A stretch of 64,000 nucleotides of DNA. It comes from Variovorax sp. YR216 (GTDB taxonomy: Bacteria; Pseudomonadota; Gammaproteobacteria; Burkholderiales; Burkholderiaceae_C). This document shows positions 8,369-17,425 of this stretch, one piece after another. Both the position numbers and the translations under genes were made by a program. The first letter of the stretch is position 1. Each line of letters opens with the position of its first letter. The notes below the pieces were generated by a model. It saw nothing but the letters and a program-made list of their open reading frames with translations, made no database searches and had not been told where the DNA came from. Where the stretch lies: NCBI RefSeq assembly GCF_900107745.1, contig NZ_FNRO01000004.1:372001-436000 (forward strand). Direction: 5' to 3'.

Positions 8369-9934
8369 TCAGAAAAGACGCACGCGCACCAGCACCTGCA
8401 TCGCGAGCAATCCCAATACAAAACCTATGCCACCGTAGATGATCGCCTGCAGGAGGCGGTTGGTCCGCTTCTGGGCGGCCAGCAGTTCCAGCAGTTCGCG
8501 CCGGTGGTCGGCGGGGCGATTCTCCAGGAAATCGTGCATCAGGCGCGGCAGCTGGGGCAGCAATTTTGCGTAGCGCGGTGCCTCGGCCTTCAGCTGCTCC
8601 AACAGCTTGCGCGGGCCGATCTGCTCGCTCATCCACTTTTCGAGGAACGGCTTGGCGGTGTTCCAGAGGTCCAGTTCGGGGTCGAGCTGCCGGCCCAGCC
8701 CCTCGATGTTGAGCAGCGTCTTCTGCAGCAGCACGAGCTGCGGCTGGATCTCGACATGGAAGCGGCGCGAGGTCTGGAAGAGCCGCATCAGCACCATGCC
8801 GAGGGAGATTTCCTTGAGCGGCCGGTCGAAGTACGGCTCGCAGACGGTGCGGATCGCGGCTTCGAGCTCGTCGATGCGGGTGCCGACCGGCACCCAGCCG
8901 CTTTCCAGGTGCAGTTCTGCCACGCGCTTGTAGTCGCGGCGGAAGAAGGCGACGAAGTTCTGCGCGAGGTATTCCTTGTCGGACTCGGTCAGCGTGCCGA
9001 TGATCCCGAAGTCCAGCGACACATAGCGCCCGAAGGTCTCGGGCTCCAGGCTCACCTGGATGTTGCCCGGGTGCATGTCGGCGTGGAAGAAGCCGTCGCG
9101 GAAGACCTGCGTGAAGAAGATCGTGACGCCGTCTCGTGCGAGCTTCGGAATGTCGACGCCGGCCGCGCGCAATCGGTCGAGCTGCGCGATGGGCACGCCC
9201 TTCATGCGCTCCATCACGATCACTTCCGGGTGGCAGAAGTCCCAGAACATCTCCGGGATCAGCACCAGGTTGAGCTTGTCCATGTTGCGGCGAAGCTGGG
9301 CCGCATTGGCCGCCTCGCGCACCAGATCGAGCTCGTCGTGCAGGTACTTGTCGAATTCGCCGACCACCTCGCGCGGCTTCAGCCGCTTGCCGTCGGCCGA
9401 GAGGTTCTCGACCCACCCGGCCATCGCCGCCATGAGCGCGAGGTCCTTTTCGATCACGTCGCGCATGCCCGGGCGAAGCACTTTGACCGCGACTTCGCGC
9501 AAGGTGCCGTCGGGCAGGCGCAGGGTCGCGAAATGCACTTGCGCGATCGAGGCGCTGGCCACGGGCGTCTCGTCGAACTGCTCGAAGATCTCGCCCACCG
9601 GACGCCTGAAGGCGCGCTCGATGGTCGCGATGGCCACCTTCGACGGAAACGGCGGAACCCGGTCCTGCAGCCATGCGAGTTCGTCGGCAATGTCGGGCGG
9701 AAGCAGGTCGCGCCGGGTGGAGAGCACCTGCCCGAACTTGACGAAGATCGGCCCGAGCCGCTCCAGGGCCTCCCTCAGGCGCTGGCCGCGCGGGGCATCG
9801 AGATTGCGCCCGACGGAGACGATCCGGGCGACCACGCGAAGCCAGGGCTTCTGGAAGCTCGTGAGGACGAGTTCGTCGAGGCCGTAGCGAAGCGCGACCC
9901 AGACGATGAATACGCCGCGATAGATGCGCCTCAT
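8369..9934 (-). CDS. ubiB: Ubiquinone biosynthesis protein UbiB (ABC1/ADCK-like atypical kinase)
   Basis: The 521-residue protein has the UbiB/ADCK pattern: the extended KxGQ motif ([16 protein letters not shown]), an Ala-rich loop (ASASIAQVH), VAVKVLRPG, an H-rich catalytic stretch ([10 protein letters not shown]), and LDFGIIG for metal binding. Two C-terminal hydrophobic segments anchor it in the membrane. UbiB is an ATPase needed for ubiquinone synthesis, thought to help extract lipid intermediates for the hydroxylases. Its ATG overlaps the ubiJ stop as ATGA, giving the conserved ubiE-ubiJ-ubiB cluster, here with a Tim44-like gene between ubiE and ubiJ. Confidence 0.95.
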   Translation of the reverse strand: MRRIYRGVFIVWVALRYGLDELVLTSFQKPWLRVVARIVSVGRNLDAPRGQRLREALERLGPIFVKFGQVLSTRRDLLPPDIADELAWLQDRVPPFPSKVAIATIERAFRRPVGEIFEQFDETPVASASIAQVHFATLRLPDGTLREVAVKVLRPGMRDVIEKDLALMAAMAGWVENLSADGKRLKPREVVGEFDKYLHDELDLVREAANAAQLRRNMDKLNLVLIPEMFWDFCHPEVIVMERMKGVPIAQLDRLRAAGVDIPKLARDGVTIFFTQVFRDGFFHADMHPGNIQVSLEPETFGRYVSLDFGIIGTLTESDKEYLAQNFVAFFRRDYKRVAELHLESGWVPVGTRIDELEAAIRTVCEPYFDRPLKEISLGMVLMRLFQTSRRFHVEIQPQLVLLQKTLLNIEGLGRQLDPELDLWNTAKPFLEKWMSEQIGPRKLLEQLKAEAPRYAKLLPQLPRLMHDFLENRPADHRRELLELLAAQKRTNRLLQAIIYGGIGFVLGLLAMQVLVRVRLF

Positions 9935-10485
9935 TCGGCGCCCGCGGAGCCGCCGGCCTTGCCGGAACGCTCACCGACGAAGCGGCGCAGCGCGTCCACC
10001 ACCCGGCGTGCACCGGTCGCGATCGTGTGCGCCGGCACGTCGCCGATGACGCGGGCGAGATCGTCCTCGACGTCCCACCGCACATGATCGACGAGCCAGT
10101 TGACTTCCGCCGCCAATTGAACGTCGCCTTCGATGCGGACGGCCGGCTTCTCACCGCTGAACGCGGCCCGGGCAAGTCCGAAAGGCGATTCCTCGGTGAC
10201 GCTCAAGGTGAGTTCCGGCTCGGCGCCTTCCGGCGCGAGATCGAGCAGGCCCGCGGGCGTCGCGACGAACTTCATCGTCACGAAGCGCCACTGGAACAGC
10301 GCCACCCTGCCCTGCTGGCGCATCAGCCGCTGCTGGGCCTCGGGCTCCTGTTGGAGCACGTGGTTCAGGAAGAGCACCGTCCGGTGCTGGATTTCGCGAA
10401 TCGCCCAATCCGGCGGCTGCATGCGGCTACCGACGCGATTGAAGAGATCGTCAAGAAAAGAAAAAGGGGACGATGGTGTAACCAT
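9931..10485 (-). CDS. ubiJ: Ubiquinone biosynthesis accessory factor UbiJ (SCP2-like)
   Basis: The 184-residue protein has the UbiJ layout: an N-terminal helix ([23 protein letters not shown]), an SCP2 lipid-binding beta sheet ([21 protein letters not shown] and [37 protein letters not shown]), and a C-terminal helix. UbiJ with UbiK binds ubiquinone intermediates in the Ubi complex. The start is uncertain: MVTPSSPF at 10485 is my choice, and an upstream GTG at 10512 is also open. It overlaps ubiB by four bases. Confidence 0.85.
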   Translation of the reverse strand: MVTPSSPFSFLDDLFNRVGSRMQPPDWAIREIQHRTVLFLNHVLQQEPEAQQRLMRQQGRVALFQWRFVTMKFVATPAGLLDLAPEGAEPELTLSVTEESPFGLARAAFSGEKPAVRIEGDVQLAAEVNWLVDHVRWDVEDDLARVIGDVPAHTIATGARRVVDALRRFVGERSGKAGGSAGAE

Positions 10486-10521
10486 GTCCCCATTATCGGG
10501 CTCGCAGCCCACGGAAAAAGG

Positions 10522-11562
10522 CTACTGCAGCGCTTGAACGCCTGCCACCAGCCAGCCGCCACCATTGGTGGGCTTGGTCATGTTCCAGACTTCGCGGAAC
10601 GGGCTCGGGCCGGCGGAGATGTCCTCGCGAATCATTCCGGAGAACTCGACGCTCGCCAGATAGGCGTCCGGGAGCTCCTCGATGCCCAGCAGCTTCGCGT
10701 CGAGCATCACGACCTCGGTCTTGTTCGGCTGGCCCCCAGTGTGGCTCTCGCGCTCGGCCAGCTGCTGGCGGATCTCGCCGACCATCTCGTCGGTCATCAT
10801 CGAACGCAGCGTGCCGATGTCGGCGCGGTCCCAGGCGTCCTGCAGCGTGACGAAGTTGCGCTTCGCGGCAGCCAGAAATCCGTCAGCGTCGAAGCCCGAA
10901 GGGATGCCCCAGGACTGCGATCCGACCAGAGCCGCGCCGATCATGCTGCCGCCGGCAGCCGCCGCGCCCGCCATGGACGAACCGACCGGGTGATCGGGCT
11001 GCTTCGCAGGCGAAGGATCGAAAGCCAGTTGATTGCGCTCCCATGGCCGGGCCGAGGCATCGTTGCCGACGTTCTTGGGGCTGTATTGCGCGGGCGCCGT
11101 GGCGTCCGCCGGGCTACCCGCGCCCTGGAATGCGAAGCCGCCGGTGCGGGGTGTCGCCGCACCTCGCGAACGCGAGGCAAAGATACGCCACACGGCCACC
11201 GCAGCGAGCACCAGCACGATGATCAGCAGAACGTTGCCGAACGCAGCGCCGAGGCCCAGGGAGTGGGCAAGCCACGCGAGACCCAACCCCGCGGCCAGGC
11301 CACCCAGCATTCCGGCCCACGGCCGCTTCGGCGCGGCGGGCGCGGTCTGCGGCGCCGCCGGTGCCGGGTTGGTCGCGGTGTTGGTCGCGCTCTGGGCGGG
11401 TGCACCGGGCTGTGCCGGTGCCGCCGGCGGCGTCGCCTGGCGCTGGGTCACGTTGCTCGACTGCTTGCCGAACGACTTGCCGCCACCCATGCGTGCGGCG
11501 TCGGCATCGATGCTCACAACGGCCAGCGCACACACCAGCATGACGGACCACAAATTCTTCAT
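10522..11562 (-). CDS. Tim44-like domain protein with signal sequence
   Basis: The 346-residue protein starts MKNLWSVMLVCALAVVSIDADA, a signal peptide, with GAGGAGA just upstream of the ATG. A Pro/Ala/Thr-rich linker follows, then two hydrophobic segments (residues about 95-140). The C-terminal Tim44-like domain runs from FDADGFLAAAKRNFVTLQDAWDRADIGTLRSMMTDEM to the end. Tim44-like proteins may bind membranes or lipids; the bacterial role is unknown. It sits between ubiE and ubiJ on the same strand, so a part in ubiquinone supply or membrane handling is plausible but unproven. Confidence 0.85.
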   Translation of the reverse strand: MKNLWSVMLVCALAVVSIDADAARMGGGKSFGKQSSNVTQRQATPPAAPAQPGAPAQSATNTATNPAPAAPQTAPAAPKRPWAGMLGGLAAGLGLAWLAHSLGLGAAFGNVLLIIVLVLAAVAVWRIFASRSRGAATPRTGGFAFQGAGSPADATAPAQYSPKNVGNDASARPWERNQLAFDPSPAKQPDHPVGSSMAGAAAAGGSMIGAALVGSQSWGIPSGFDADGFLAAAKRNFVTLQDAWDRADIGTLRSMMTDEMVGEIRQQLAERESHTGGQPNKTEVVMLDAKLLGIEELPDAYLASVEFSGMIREDISAGPSPFREVWNMTKPTNGGGWLVAGVQALQ

Positions 11563-11594
11563 GACGTCTCCTCTACGGCAAACAAAACTCAGTT

Positions 11595-12326
11595 TCAACA
11601 CTTGATTCCAACATGCAGGGCTACGACGCCGCCAGTCATGTTGTGATAGTCCACATGCCCGAAACCGCCCTCCTTCATGAGGGTCTTGAGTTCGTCCTGG
11701 TCGGGGTGCATGCGGATCGACTCGGCGAGGTAGCGATAGCTGGCATCGTCGCCCGCGACGACCTTGCCCAGGCGCGGCAACACGCTGAACGAATACCAGT
11801 CATAGGCCTTCTGCAGCGGCTTGGCGACCTTCGAGAACTCGAGCACGAGGAGCTTGCCGCGCGGCTTCAGCACGCGGTTCATCTCTTTCAGCGCGGCGTC
11901 CTTGTGGGTCATGTTGCGCAGGCCGAACGCGACCGTGACGACGTCGAAGTGGTTGTCGGGGAAAGGTAGCTTCTCGGCATCGCAGACCGCGGTGGGCAGC
12001 ACGACGCCGGCATCCAGCAGACGGTCGCGGCCGGTGCGCAGCATGGCCTCGTTGATGTCGGTGTGGACCACCTGTCCGGTGGTGCCGACCTTCTTGGCAA
12101 AGGCCAGGGCGAGGTCGCCGGTGCCGCCTGCGATGTCGAGCACCTTCGAGCCTTCGCCCACGTTGGCCACCATGATGGTGTAGGCCTTCCATGCCCTGTG
12201 AAGGCCCATGGACATGAGGTCGTTCATGAGGTCGTAGCGCGAGGCAACAGAGTCGAACACGCCGCGCACGCGGCGTGCCTTGTCGCTCTCGTCGACCGAT
12301 TCGAATCCGAAATGGGTGGTACTCAT
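11595..12326 (-). CDS. ubiE: Ubiquinone/menaquinone C-methyltransferase UbiE
   Basis: The 243-residue SAM-dependent methyltransferase acts on the quinone ring in ubiquinone (and, where present, menaquinone) synthesis. Motifs are [16 protein letters not shown], the SAM-binding [16 protein letters not shown], and [13 protein letters not shown], followed by LLVLEFSK. Length matches E. coli UbiE (251). Its start ATGAGT overlaps the TGA of the repeat mini-frame at 12323-12391, and the ribosome binding site GAAGG comes from that repeat. Confidence 0.96.
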   Translation of the reverse strand: MSTTHFGFESVDESDKARRVRGVFDSVASRYDLMNDLMSMGLHRAWKAYTIMVANVGEGSKVLDIAGGTGDLALAFAKKVGTTGQVVHTDINEAMLRTGRDRLLDAGVVLPTAVCDAEKLPFPDNHFDVVTVAFGLRNMTHKDAALKEMNRVLKPRGKLLVLEFSKVAKPLQKAYDWYSFSVLPRLGKVVAGDDASYRYLAESIRMHPDQDELKTLMKEGGFGHVDYHNMTGGVVALHVGIKC

Positions 12327-12391
12327 TCAATAGCCTTCGTGCTGCGCACTGCGGCGCGAGCTTGCTTGGGGCGGCCCGGCGCGGCGCTCAT
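12323..12391 (-). repeat. Intercistronic repeat forming a 22-codon mini-frame before ubiE
   Basis: The open frame starts ATGAGC (12391) and encodes MSAAPGRPKQARAAVRSTKA plus two residues. It ends with a TGA that overlaps the ubiE ATG. The ARxAVRST core matches the units at 34183-34248 and 49711-49779. The inverted repeat with CGCxGCAGTGCG and the downstream GAAGG ribosome binding site are shared with them. The preceding gene (DUF971) ends 75 bases upstream, so only the 3' junction is coupled here. Confidence 0.75.
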
Positions 12392-12465
12392 GCTCCCGAT
12401 GTTAGGCCGGAAGCGTTCACTTCGCGCCGACGACCCCGTGGGGACACCGGGCATTTCTCACTCTC

Positions 12466-12879
12466 TCAGTGACTGCCGCAGGCGTGTCCGCCCTTCTCCG
12501 GCATCGGCGCATCGCGATCGACACCGGCCGCGGCAAGGCGCTTCTCGTACTCGGCCCACAGCGCGTCCTGCCGGGCGCCGAGGTCGTACAGCAGGTCCCA
12601 CGAATAGATGCCGCTGTCGTGGCCGTCGCTGAAGGAGGGCTGAACTGCATAGTTGCCGACGGGCTGAAGGTCCAACAGGTCGACGTCGCGTTTGCCGGTC
12701 TGGAGGATTTCCTGTCCCGGACCGTGGCCCTGCACTTCCGCCGAAGGCGAATAGATGCGCATCAGCTCGAAGGGAATCCTGAAGACCGCGCCGTCGGAGA
12801 AGCCGATCTCCAGCACGCGCGAGCGGCTGTGCACGGTGATCGATTGGGGCGTCGGCGCGCCGGCTTGCAAACCTGCCAT
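12466..12879 (-). CDS. DUF971 family protein
   Basis: The 137-residue protein (MAGLQAGAPTPQSITVHSRSRVLEIGFSDG...) has the DUF971 beta fold. Hallmarks are LEIGFSDGAVFRIPFELMRIYSPSAEV and the aromatic/acidic YAVQPSFSDGHDSGIYSWDLLYDLG. The same domain occurs at the N-terminus of gamma-butyrobetaine hydroxylases, and stand-alone members have been suggested to act in Fe-S or metal handling. The C-terminal His/Cys (GGHACGSH) could bind metal. The start at 12879 shares one base with the stop of the HIT gene (TGATG), so the two are translationally coupled. Confidence 0.85.
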   Translation of the reverse strand: MAGLQAGAPTPQSITVHSRSRVLEIGFSDGAVFRIPFELMRIYSPSAEVQGHGPGQEILQTGKRDVDLLDLQPVGNYAVQPSFSDGHDSGIYSWDLLYDLGARQDALWAEYEKRLAAAGVDRDAPMPEKGGHACGSH

Positions 12880-13319
12880 CAGAAACTCCTGCTCGAGAGA
12901 CGCTGGACCATGTCGCGCTCCACTGCGGGCAGCGCTGCCTCGACGGCGGCTTCGCGCGCGGCATCGCGTTCGCGCTGTGCGGGCGCCCACACCGGCGCCG
13001 GAAAGCGTGTGTCCCAATCGAAGCGCGCGATCACATGCCAGTGAAGATGCGGAACCATGTTCCCGAGCGCCGCGAGATTGATCTTGGCCGGCGCCAGCGC
13101 GTCGCGCAGGCTCTGTTCGACGACCGCGACGGCGTCCATGCACAGGCTGCGATCCGCGGAAGAGAGTTCGGACCATTCCGCGACATGCTCCTTCCACACC
13201 ACGCGATAGAAGGCGGGAAAGCCCGCTTCCACTGCATGGATCACGCGGAACTTCGTCGCGTCATGAACCAGCCGACCGCCGGTTTCATCGCACAGGGGAC
13301 AGCCTTGGACGCGAGTCAT
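12879..13319 (-). CDS. HIT family hydrolase (diadenosine tetraphosphate hydrolase type)
   Basis: The 146-residue protein starts MTRVQGCPLCDETGG. It has the histidine triad HLHWHVI (HxHxHxx) in the sequence NMVPHLHWHVIARF, the catalytic motif of HIT nucleotide hydrolases. The CPLC near the N-terminus is typical of this subgroup. It probably cleaves dinucleoside polyphosphates or nucleoside phosphoramidates. ATG 13319 is preferred to a GTG six bases further out. It begins two bases after the FAD/Fe-S dehydrogenase stop and runs into the DUF971 gene. Confidence 0.9.
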   Translation of the reverse strand: MTRVQGCPLCDETGGRLVHDATKFRVIHAVEAGFPAFYRVVWKEHVAEWSELSSADRSLCMDAVAVVEQSLRDALAPAKINLAALGNMVPHLHWHVIARFDWDTRFPAPVWAPAQRERDAAREAAVEAALPAVERDMVQRLSSRSF

Positions 13320-13321
13320 GA

Positions 13322-16300
13322 TCACACCAGCACGCGCTCGATGCCGCCCTGGTTCGCGGCGGCCACGTAGTCGGGCATCCAGTTGTCGCCGAGGATGCGG
13401 TTCGCCATCTCGACCACGATGTAGTCGGCTTCGAGCAGGCCGTTGTTCAGGTCGTTGCCGTAGCGGCTCAGGCCCTGCAGGCAGCTCGGGCAGCTGGTCA
13501 GGATCTTGATGTTGCCTTCAGGCGCGACCTTGCCGGACGCACGCAACGCCGACTCGCCCTTCTGCAGCTCTTCTTCCTTGCGGAAGCGGATCTGCGTCGA
13601 GATGTCCGGCCGCGTCACGCCGAGCGTGCCCGACTCGCCGCAGCAGCGGTCGCTCTTGAGCACGTTGTCGCCGACCAGCGCCTTCACCGTCTTCATCGGC
13701 TCCTGAAGCTTCATCGGCGTGTGGCAGGGGTCGTGATAGAGGTAGCCTGCGCCGCCCGCATCGCCCAGGGTGATGCCCTTTTCGAGCAGGTACTCGTGGA
13801 TGTCGACGATGCGGCATCCCGGGAAGATCTTGTCGAACTGGTAGCCCTGGAGTTGGTCGTAGCAGGTGCCGCAGCTCACCACCACCGTCTTGATGTCGAG
13901 GTAGTTGAGCGTGTTCGCGACGCGGTGGAAGAGCACCCGGTTGTCGGTGATCATCTTCTCGGCCTTGTCGTACTGTCCGCTGCCGCGCTGCGGATAGCCG
14001 CAGCACAGATAACCCGGGGGCAGCACCGTCTGCACGCCGGCATGCCACAGCATCGCCTGCGTCGCGAGGCCGACCTGCGAGAACAGGCGCTCCGAGCCGC
14101 AGCCCGGGAAGTAGAACACCGCCTCCGTATCGGGCGTGGTCGCCTTCGGGTCGCGGATGATCGGCACGTAGTCGGCGTCCTCGATGTCGAGCAGCGCGCG
14201 AGCGGTCTTCTTGGGCAATCCACCAGGCATCTTCTTGTTGATGAAGTGGATCACCTGCTCCTTGATCGGCGCCGGGCCGAGCGTGGCCGGCGGCGCCGCG
14301 GTCTGCTTCTTCGCGAGGCCGCGCAGCACGTCGTTGGCGAGGCGCTGCGCCTTGAAGCCGATGTCGACCATGCCGGTGCGCATCGCCTTGATGGTCTGCG
14401 GATTCGTGGCGTTGAGGAAGAACATCGCCGCCGCGTTGCCGGGCCGGAAGGACTTCTGCCTCATCTTGCGCAGCAGGTTGCGCATGTTCATCGACACGTC
14501 GCCGAAGTCGATCTTCACCGGGCAGGGCGTCAGGCACTTGTGGCAGACCGTGCAGTGGTCGGCCACGTCCTCGAACTCTTCCCAGTGCTTGATGCTCACG
14601 CCGCGCCGCGTCTGCTCTTCATAGAGGAACGCCTCGACCAGGAGCGATGTCGCCAGGATCTTGTTGCGCGGCGAATAGAGCAGGTTGGCGCGTGGCACGT
14701 GCGTCGCGCACACCGGCTTGCACTTGCCGCAGCGCAGGCAGTCCTTCACGCTGTCGGCGATCGCGCCGATGTCGCTCTGCTGCATGATGATCGACTCGTG
14801 CCCCATCAGGCCGAAGCTCGGCGTGTAGGCATTGGTCAGGTCGGCGTGCAGCGCACGTCCGCCTTGCGCGAAGCCTGCGTTGTCGCGCAGCAGCTTGCCC
14901 TTGTTGAAGCGGCCTTCCGGGTCCACGCGTCGCTTGTAGTCCGCAAAGGGCTGCAGTTCGTCTTCACTCAGGAATTCGAGCTTGGTGATGCCGATGCCGT
15001 GCTCGCCGGAGATCACGCCGTCGAGGCTGCGCGCCAGCACCATGATGCGGGCGACGGCCTCATGCGCGGTCTGCAGCATCTCGTAGTTGTCGCTGTTGAC
15101 CGGGATGTTCGTGTGCACGTTGCCGTCGCCGGCGTGCATGTGCAGCGCGACCCACACGCGGCCCTTCAGCACGCGCTTATGGATGGCATTGCACTCGGCC
15201 AGGATCGGTGCGAATTCCGCCCCCGTGAAGATCGACCTCAGCGGCTCGCGAATCTGCGTCTTCCAGCTCGCACGCAACGAGTGGTCCTGCAACTGCGGGA
15301 ACAGCGAGTCGACGTTGTCGAGCCAGCCCTGCCACAGCGCACGCACCTCGGCCACCAGCGCGATGGCCTGCGCCACGCGGTCCTCCAGGAGCTCGGCCGT
15401 GGGGATGTCGTTCGCGTCGTCGCTCTTGCCCAGCGGCAGGTTGCCTCGCGCCAAGAACGCTTCAAGCTCATCGGCGAGCGCGATCTTGTTGCGCAGCGAC
15501 AGCTCGATGTTGATGCGCTCGATGCCGTCGGTGTACTCGGCCATGCGCGGCAGCGGGATCACCACGTCTTCGTTGATCTTGAAGGCGTTGGTGTGGCGGC
15601 TGATCGCCGCGGTGCGCTTGCGGTCGAGCCAGAACTTCTTGCGCGCCTCCGGGCTGATGGCGATGAAGCCCTCGCCGCTGCGCGAGTTGGCGATGCGCAC
15701 CACTTCGGAGGTCACTCGCGCCACCGCGTCGGCGTCGTCGCCGGCGATGTCGCCGAAGAGCACCATCTTCGGCAGGCCGCCACCATGGCGCTTGGACTTC
15801 GTCGCATAGCCGACGGCCTTGAGATAGCGGTCGTCCAGGTGCTCCAGCCCTGCCAGCAGCACGCCAGAGCGCTTCTGCTCGGCGAACATGAAGTCCTTGA
15901 TCTCGACGATGCTCGGCACCGCATCCTTCGCGTTGCCGAAGAATTCGAGGCAGACGGTGCGGGTGTGCGCCGGCATGCGATGCACCACCCAGCGCGCGCT
16001 GGTGATCAGGCCGTCGCAGCCTTCCTTCTGGATGCCCGGCAGGCCCGAGAGGAACTTGTCCGTCACGTCCTTGCCGAGGCCTTCCTTGCGGAAGGTCTTG
16101 CCAGGGATCTCCAGCCGCTCGGCGCGCAATGCGGTCTTGCCGTCGGCTGCGAAGTACTGCAGCTCGAAGATCGCGCTTTCGGCGTCGTGGATCTTGCCGA
16201 GGTTGTGACCGACGCGCGTGACTTCGAGCCATTCGGCCTGTGGCGTCACCATGCGCCAGGAGGCGAGGTTGTCGAGCGCCGTGCCCCAGAGCACGGCCTT

Positions 16301-17212
16301 CTTGCCGCCGGCGTTCATGGCCACATTGCCGCCCACGCACGAGGCTTCGGCGGACGTGGGGTCGACGGCAAACACGAAGCCCGCGCGCTCGGCCGCGTCG
16401 GCCACGCGCTGCGTGACGACACCGGCCTCGGTCCAGATCGTCGGCACCGGCGCCTCCAGACCCGGCAGCGAGATCAGCTCGACCTCGGTCATGGCCTCGA
16501 GCTTCTCGGTGTTGATGACCGCGCTGTTCCACGCGAGCGGAATGGCGCCGCCCGTGTAGCCGGTGCCGCCTCCACGCGGAATGATCGTCAGGCCGAGCTC
16601 GATGCAGCCCTTGACCAGGCCGGCCATCTCGGCCTCGGTATCGGGCGTCAGCACGACGAACGGATATTCGACCCGCCAGTCGGTCGCATCGGTCACGTGC
16701 GAAACGCGCGAAAGCGCGTCGAACTTGATGTTGTCCTTGGCGGTCAGCCGGCGCAGCGTGCGCGTCGCCTTGCGCCGCAGGGCCGCGACATCGCGGAACA
16801 TGGTGTCGAACGCGGCGATGGCCCCGGCGACGAGATCGACCAGCTCGCCGACCAGCGCATCGCGCTGCGCGTCGCTGTCGGGCGTGCGGCGCTTCTGCAC
16901 TTCCGAAAGGCGGTGGTCGAGCGCATCCACCAGCTGGCCGCGCCGGCGCGGGTTGTCCAGCAGGTCGTCGACCAGGTAGGGATTGCGCTGCACGACCCAG
17001 ATGTCGCCCAGCACTTCGTAAAGCATACGGGCCGAACGGCCGGTACGGCGCTCGGATCGAAGGGTCTGCAGCAGCTCCCAGCCTCGTTCGCCGAGCAGGC
17101 GGATCACGATCTCGCGATCGGAGAAGCTGGTGTAGTTGTAGGGGATCTCACGCAATCGCGCGGGCTCTGCGGCCTGCGACAACAACGCCGTCAACGCGGT
17201 CGGAGCATTCAT
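13322..17212 (-). CDS. Large FAD-linked dehydrogenase with two [4Fe-4S] motifs and CCG domains (YdiJ/D-2-hydroxyacid dehydrogenase type, DUF3683)
   Basis: The 1296-residue protein has an N-terminal DUF3683-like region (about 1-170). A PCMH-type FAD domain has [13 protein letters not shown] at about 201-213. An FAD-oxidase C domain has [10 protein letters not shown] near 681-690 and [10 protein letters not shown] near 725. Two ferredoxin motifs follow (Cys815/818/821/825 and Cys877/880/883/887), then a heterodisulfide-reductase-like pair of CCG domains ([34 protein letters not shown]). Such proteins oxidise D-2-hydroxyacids (lactate, glycolate, 2-hydroxyglutarate) and pass electrons to the respiratory chain. 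It lies directly downstream of serA, which favours D-2-hydroxyglutarate. The ATG at 17212 is chosen over an upstream codon. Confidence 0.88.
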   Translation of the reverse strand: MNAPTALTALLSQAAEPARLREIPYNYTSFSDREIVIRLLGERGWELLQTLRSERRTGRSARMLYEVLGDIWVVQRNPYLVDDLLDNPRRRGQLVDALDHRLSEVQKRRTPDSDAQRDALVGELVDLVAGAIAAFDTMFRDVAALRRKATRTLRRLTAKDNIKFDALSRVSHVTDATDWRVEYPFVVLTPDTEAEMAGLVKGCIELGLTIIPRGGGTGYTGGAIPLAWNSAVINTEKLEAMTEVELISLPGLEAPVPTIWTEAGVVTQRVADAAERAGFVFAVDPTSAEASCVGGNVAMNAGGKKAVLWGTALDNLASWRMVTPQAEWLEVTRVGHNLGKIHDAESAIFELQYFAADGKTALRAERLEIPGKTFRKEGLGKDVTDKFLSGLPGIQKEGCDGLITSARWVVHRMPAHTRTVCLEFFGNAKDAVPSIVEIKDFMFAEQKRSGVLLAGLEHLDDRYLKAVGYATKSKRHGGGLPKMVLFGDIAGDDADAVARVTSEVVRIANSRSGEGFIAISPEARKKFWLDRKRTAAISRHTNAFKINEDVVIPLPRMAEYTDGIERINIELSLRNKIALADELEAFLARGNLPLGKSDDANDIPTAELLEDRVAQAIALVAEVRALWQGWLDNVDSLFPQLQDHSLRASWKTQIREPLRSIFTGAEFAPILAECNAIHKRVLKGRVWVALHMHAGDGNVHTNIPVNSDNYEMLQTAHEAVARIMVLARSLDGVISGEHGIGITKLEFLSEDELQPFADYKRRVDPEGRFNKGKLLRDNAGFAQGGRALHADLTNAYTPSFGLMGHESIIMQQSDIGAIADSVKDCLRCGKCKPVCATHVPRANLLYSPRNKILATSLLVEAFLYEEQTRRGVSIKHWEEFEDVADHCTVCHKCLTPCPVKIDFGDVSMNMRNLLRKMRQKSFRPGNAAAMFFLNATNPQTIKAMRTGMVDIGFKAQRLANDVLRGLAKKQTAAPPATLGPAPIKEQVIHFINKKMPGGLPKKTARALLDIEDADYVPIIRDPKATTPDTEAVFYFPGCGSERLFSQVGLATQAMLWHAGVQTVLPPGYLCCGYPQRGSGQYDKAEKMITDNRVLFHRVANTLNYLDIKTVVVSCGTCYDQLQGYQFDKIFPGCRIVDIHEYLLEKGITLGDAGGAGYLYHDPCHTPMKLQEPMKTVKALVGDNVLKSDRCCGESGTLGVTRPDISTQIRFRKEEELQKGESALRASGKVAPEGNIKILTSCPSCLQGLSRYGNDLNNGLLEADYIVVEMANRILGDNWMPDYVAAANQGGIERVLV

Positions 17213-17330
17213 CGGGGAGTTGGCCTTGGTAGGGCACTGCGCGCCCACGAACCAGGGGCGCGAATTTTAAAGCCAGTCGCCACGCCACGCCTCGCTGGGG
17301 CCTTGCTGCCCGTTACCGGCGCGCCGGAGA

Positions 17331-17425
17331 CCAGGAACCCCGTGGAACCGGCTCCGCCGGGCCGCCGCGGTTGCCCCCTGGAAGGGGGTGTCAGAGCCAC
17401 GCGAAGTGGGCAAGGCTGGGGGTGA
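17331..17425 (-). repeat. GC-rich multi-hairpin intergenic repeat behind serA (family 2)
   Basis: On the minus strand, directly after the serA TGA, the sequence reads CACCCCCAGCCTTGCCCACT, CGCGTGG, ACCCCCTTCCAGGGGGC, CGGCGGCCCGGCGGAGCCGG, TTCCACGGGG, CCTGG. The same blocks in the same order occur at 21998-22089 (after ugpE) and 23127-23224 (after ugpC), always in the direction of transcription. The CCCCCTTCC/GGGGG and CCGGC...GCCGG arms can form RNA hairpins. No mini-frame starts here. The remaining 118 bases to the dehydrogenase start show nothing recognisable. Confidence 0.75.

Noticed and set aside
6903..10175. Single 1090-codon frame fusing symporter and upstream sequence
   Set aside because: The part before the symporter is ubiB/ubiJ read in a wrong frame; the symporter has its own GGAGA and GTG start at 8351.
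13721..17425. Long plus-strand open frame opposite the FAD/Fe-S dehydrogenase (about 1230 codons)
   Set aside because: It is a shadow of a GC-rich coding sequence; no domain is seen, and the minus-strand protein has complete cofactor motifs.
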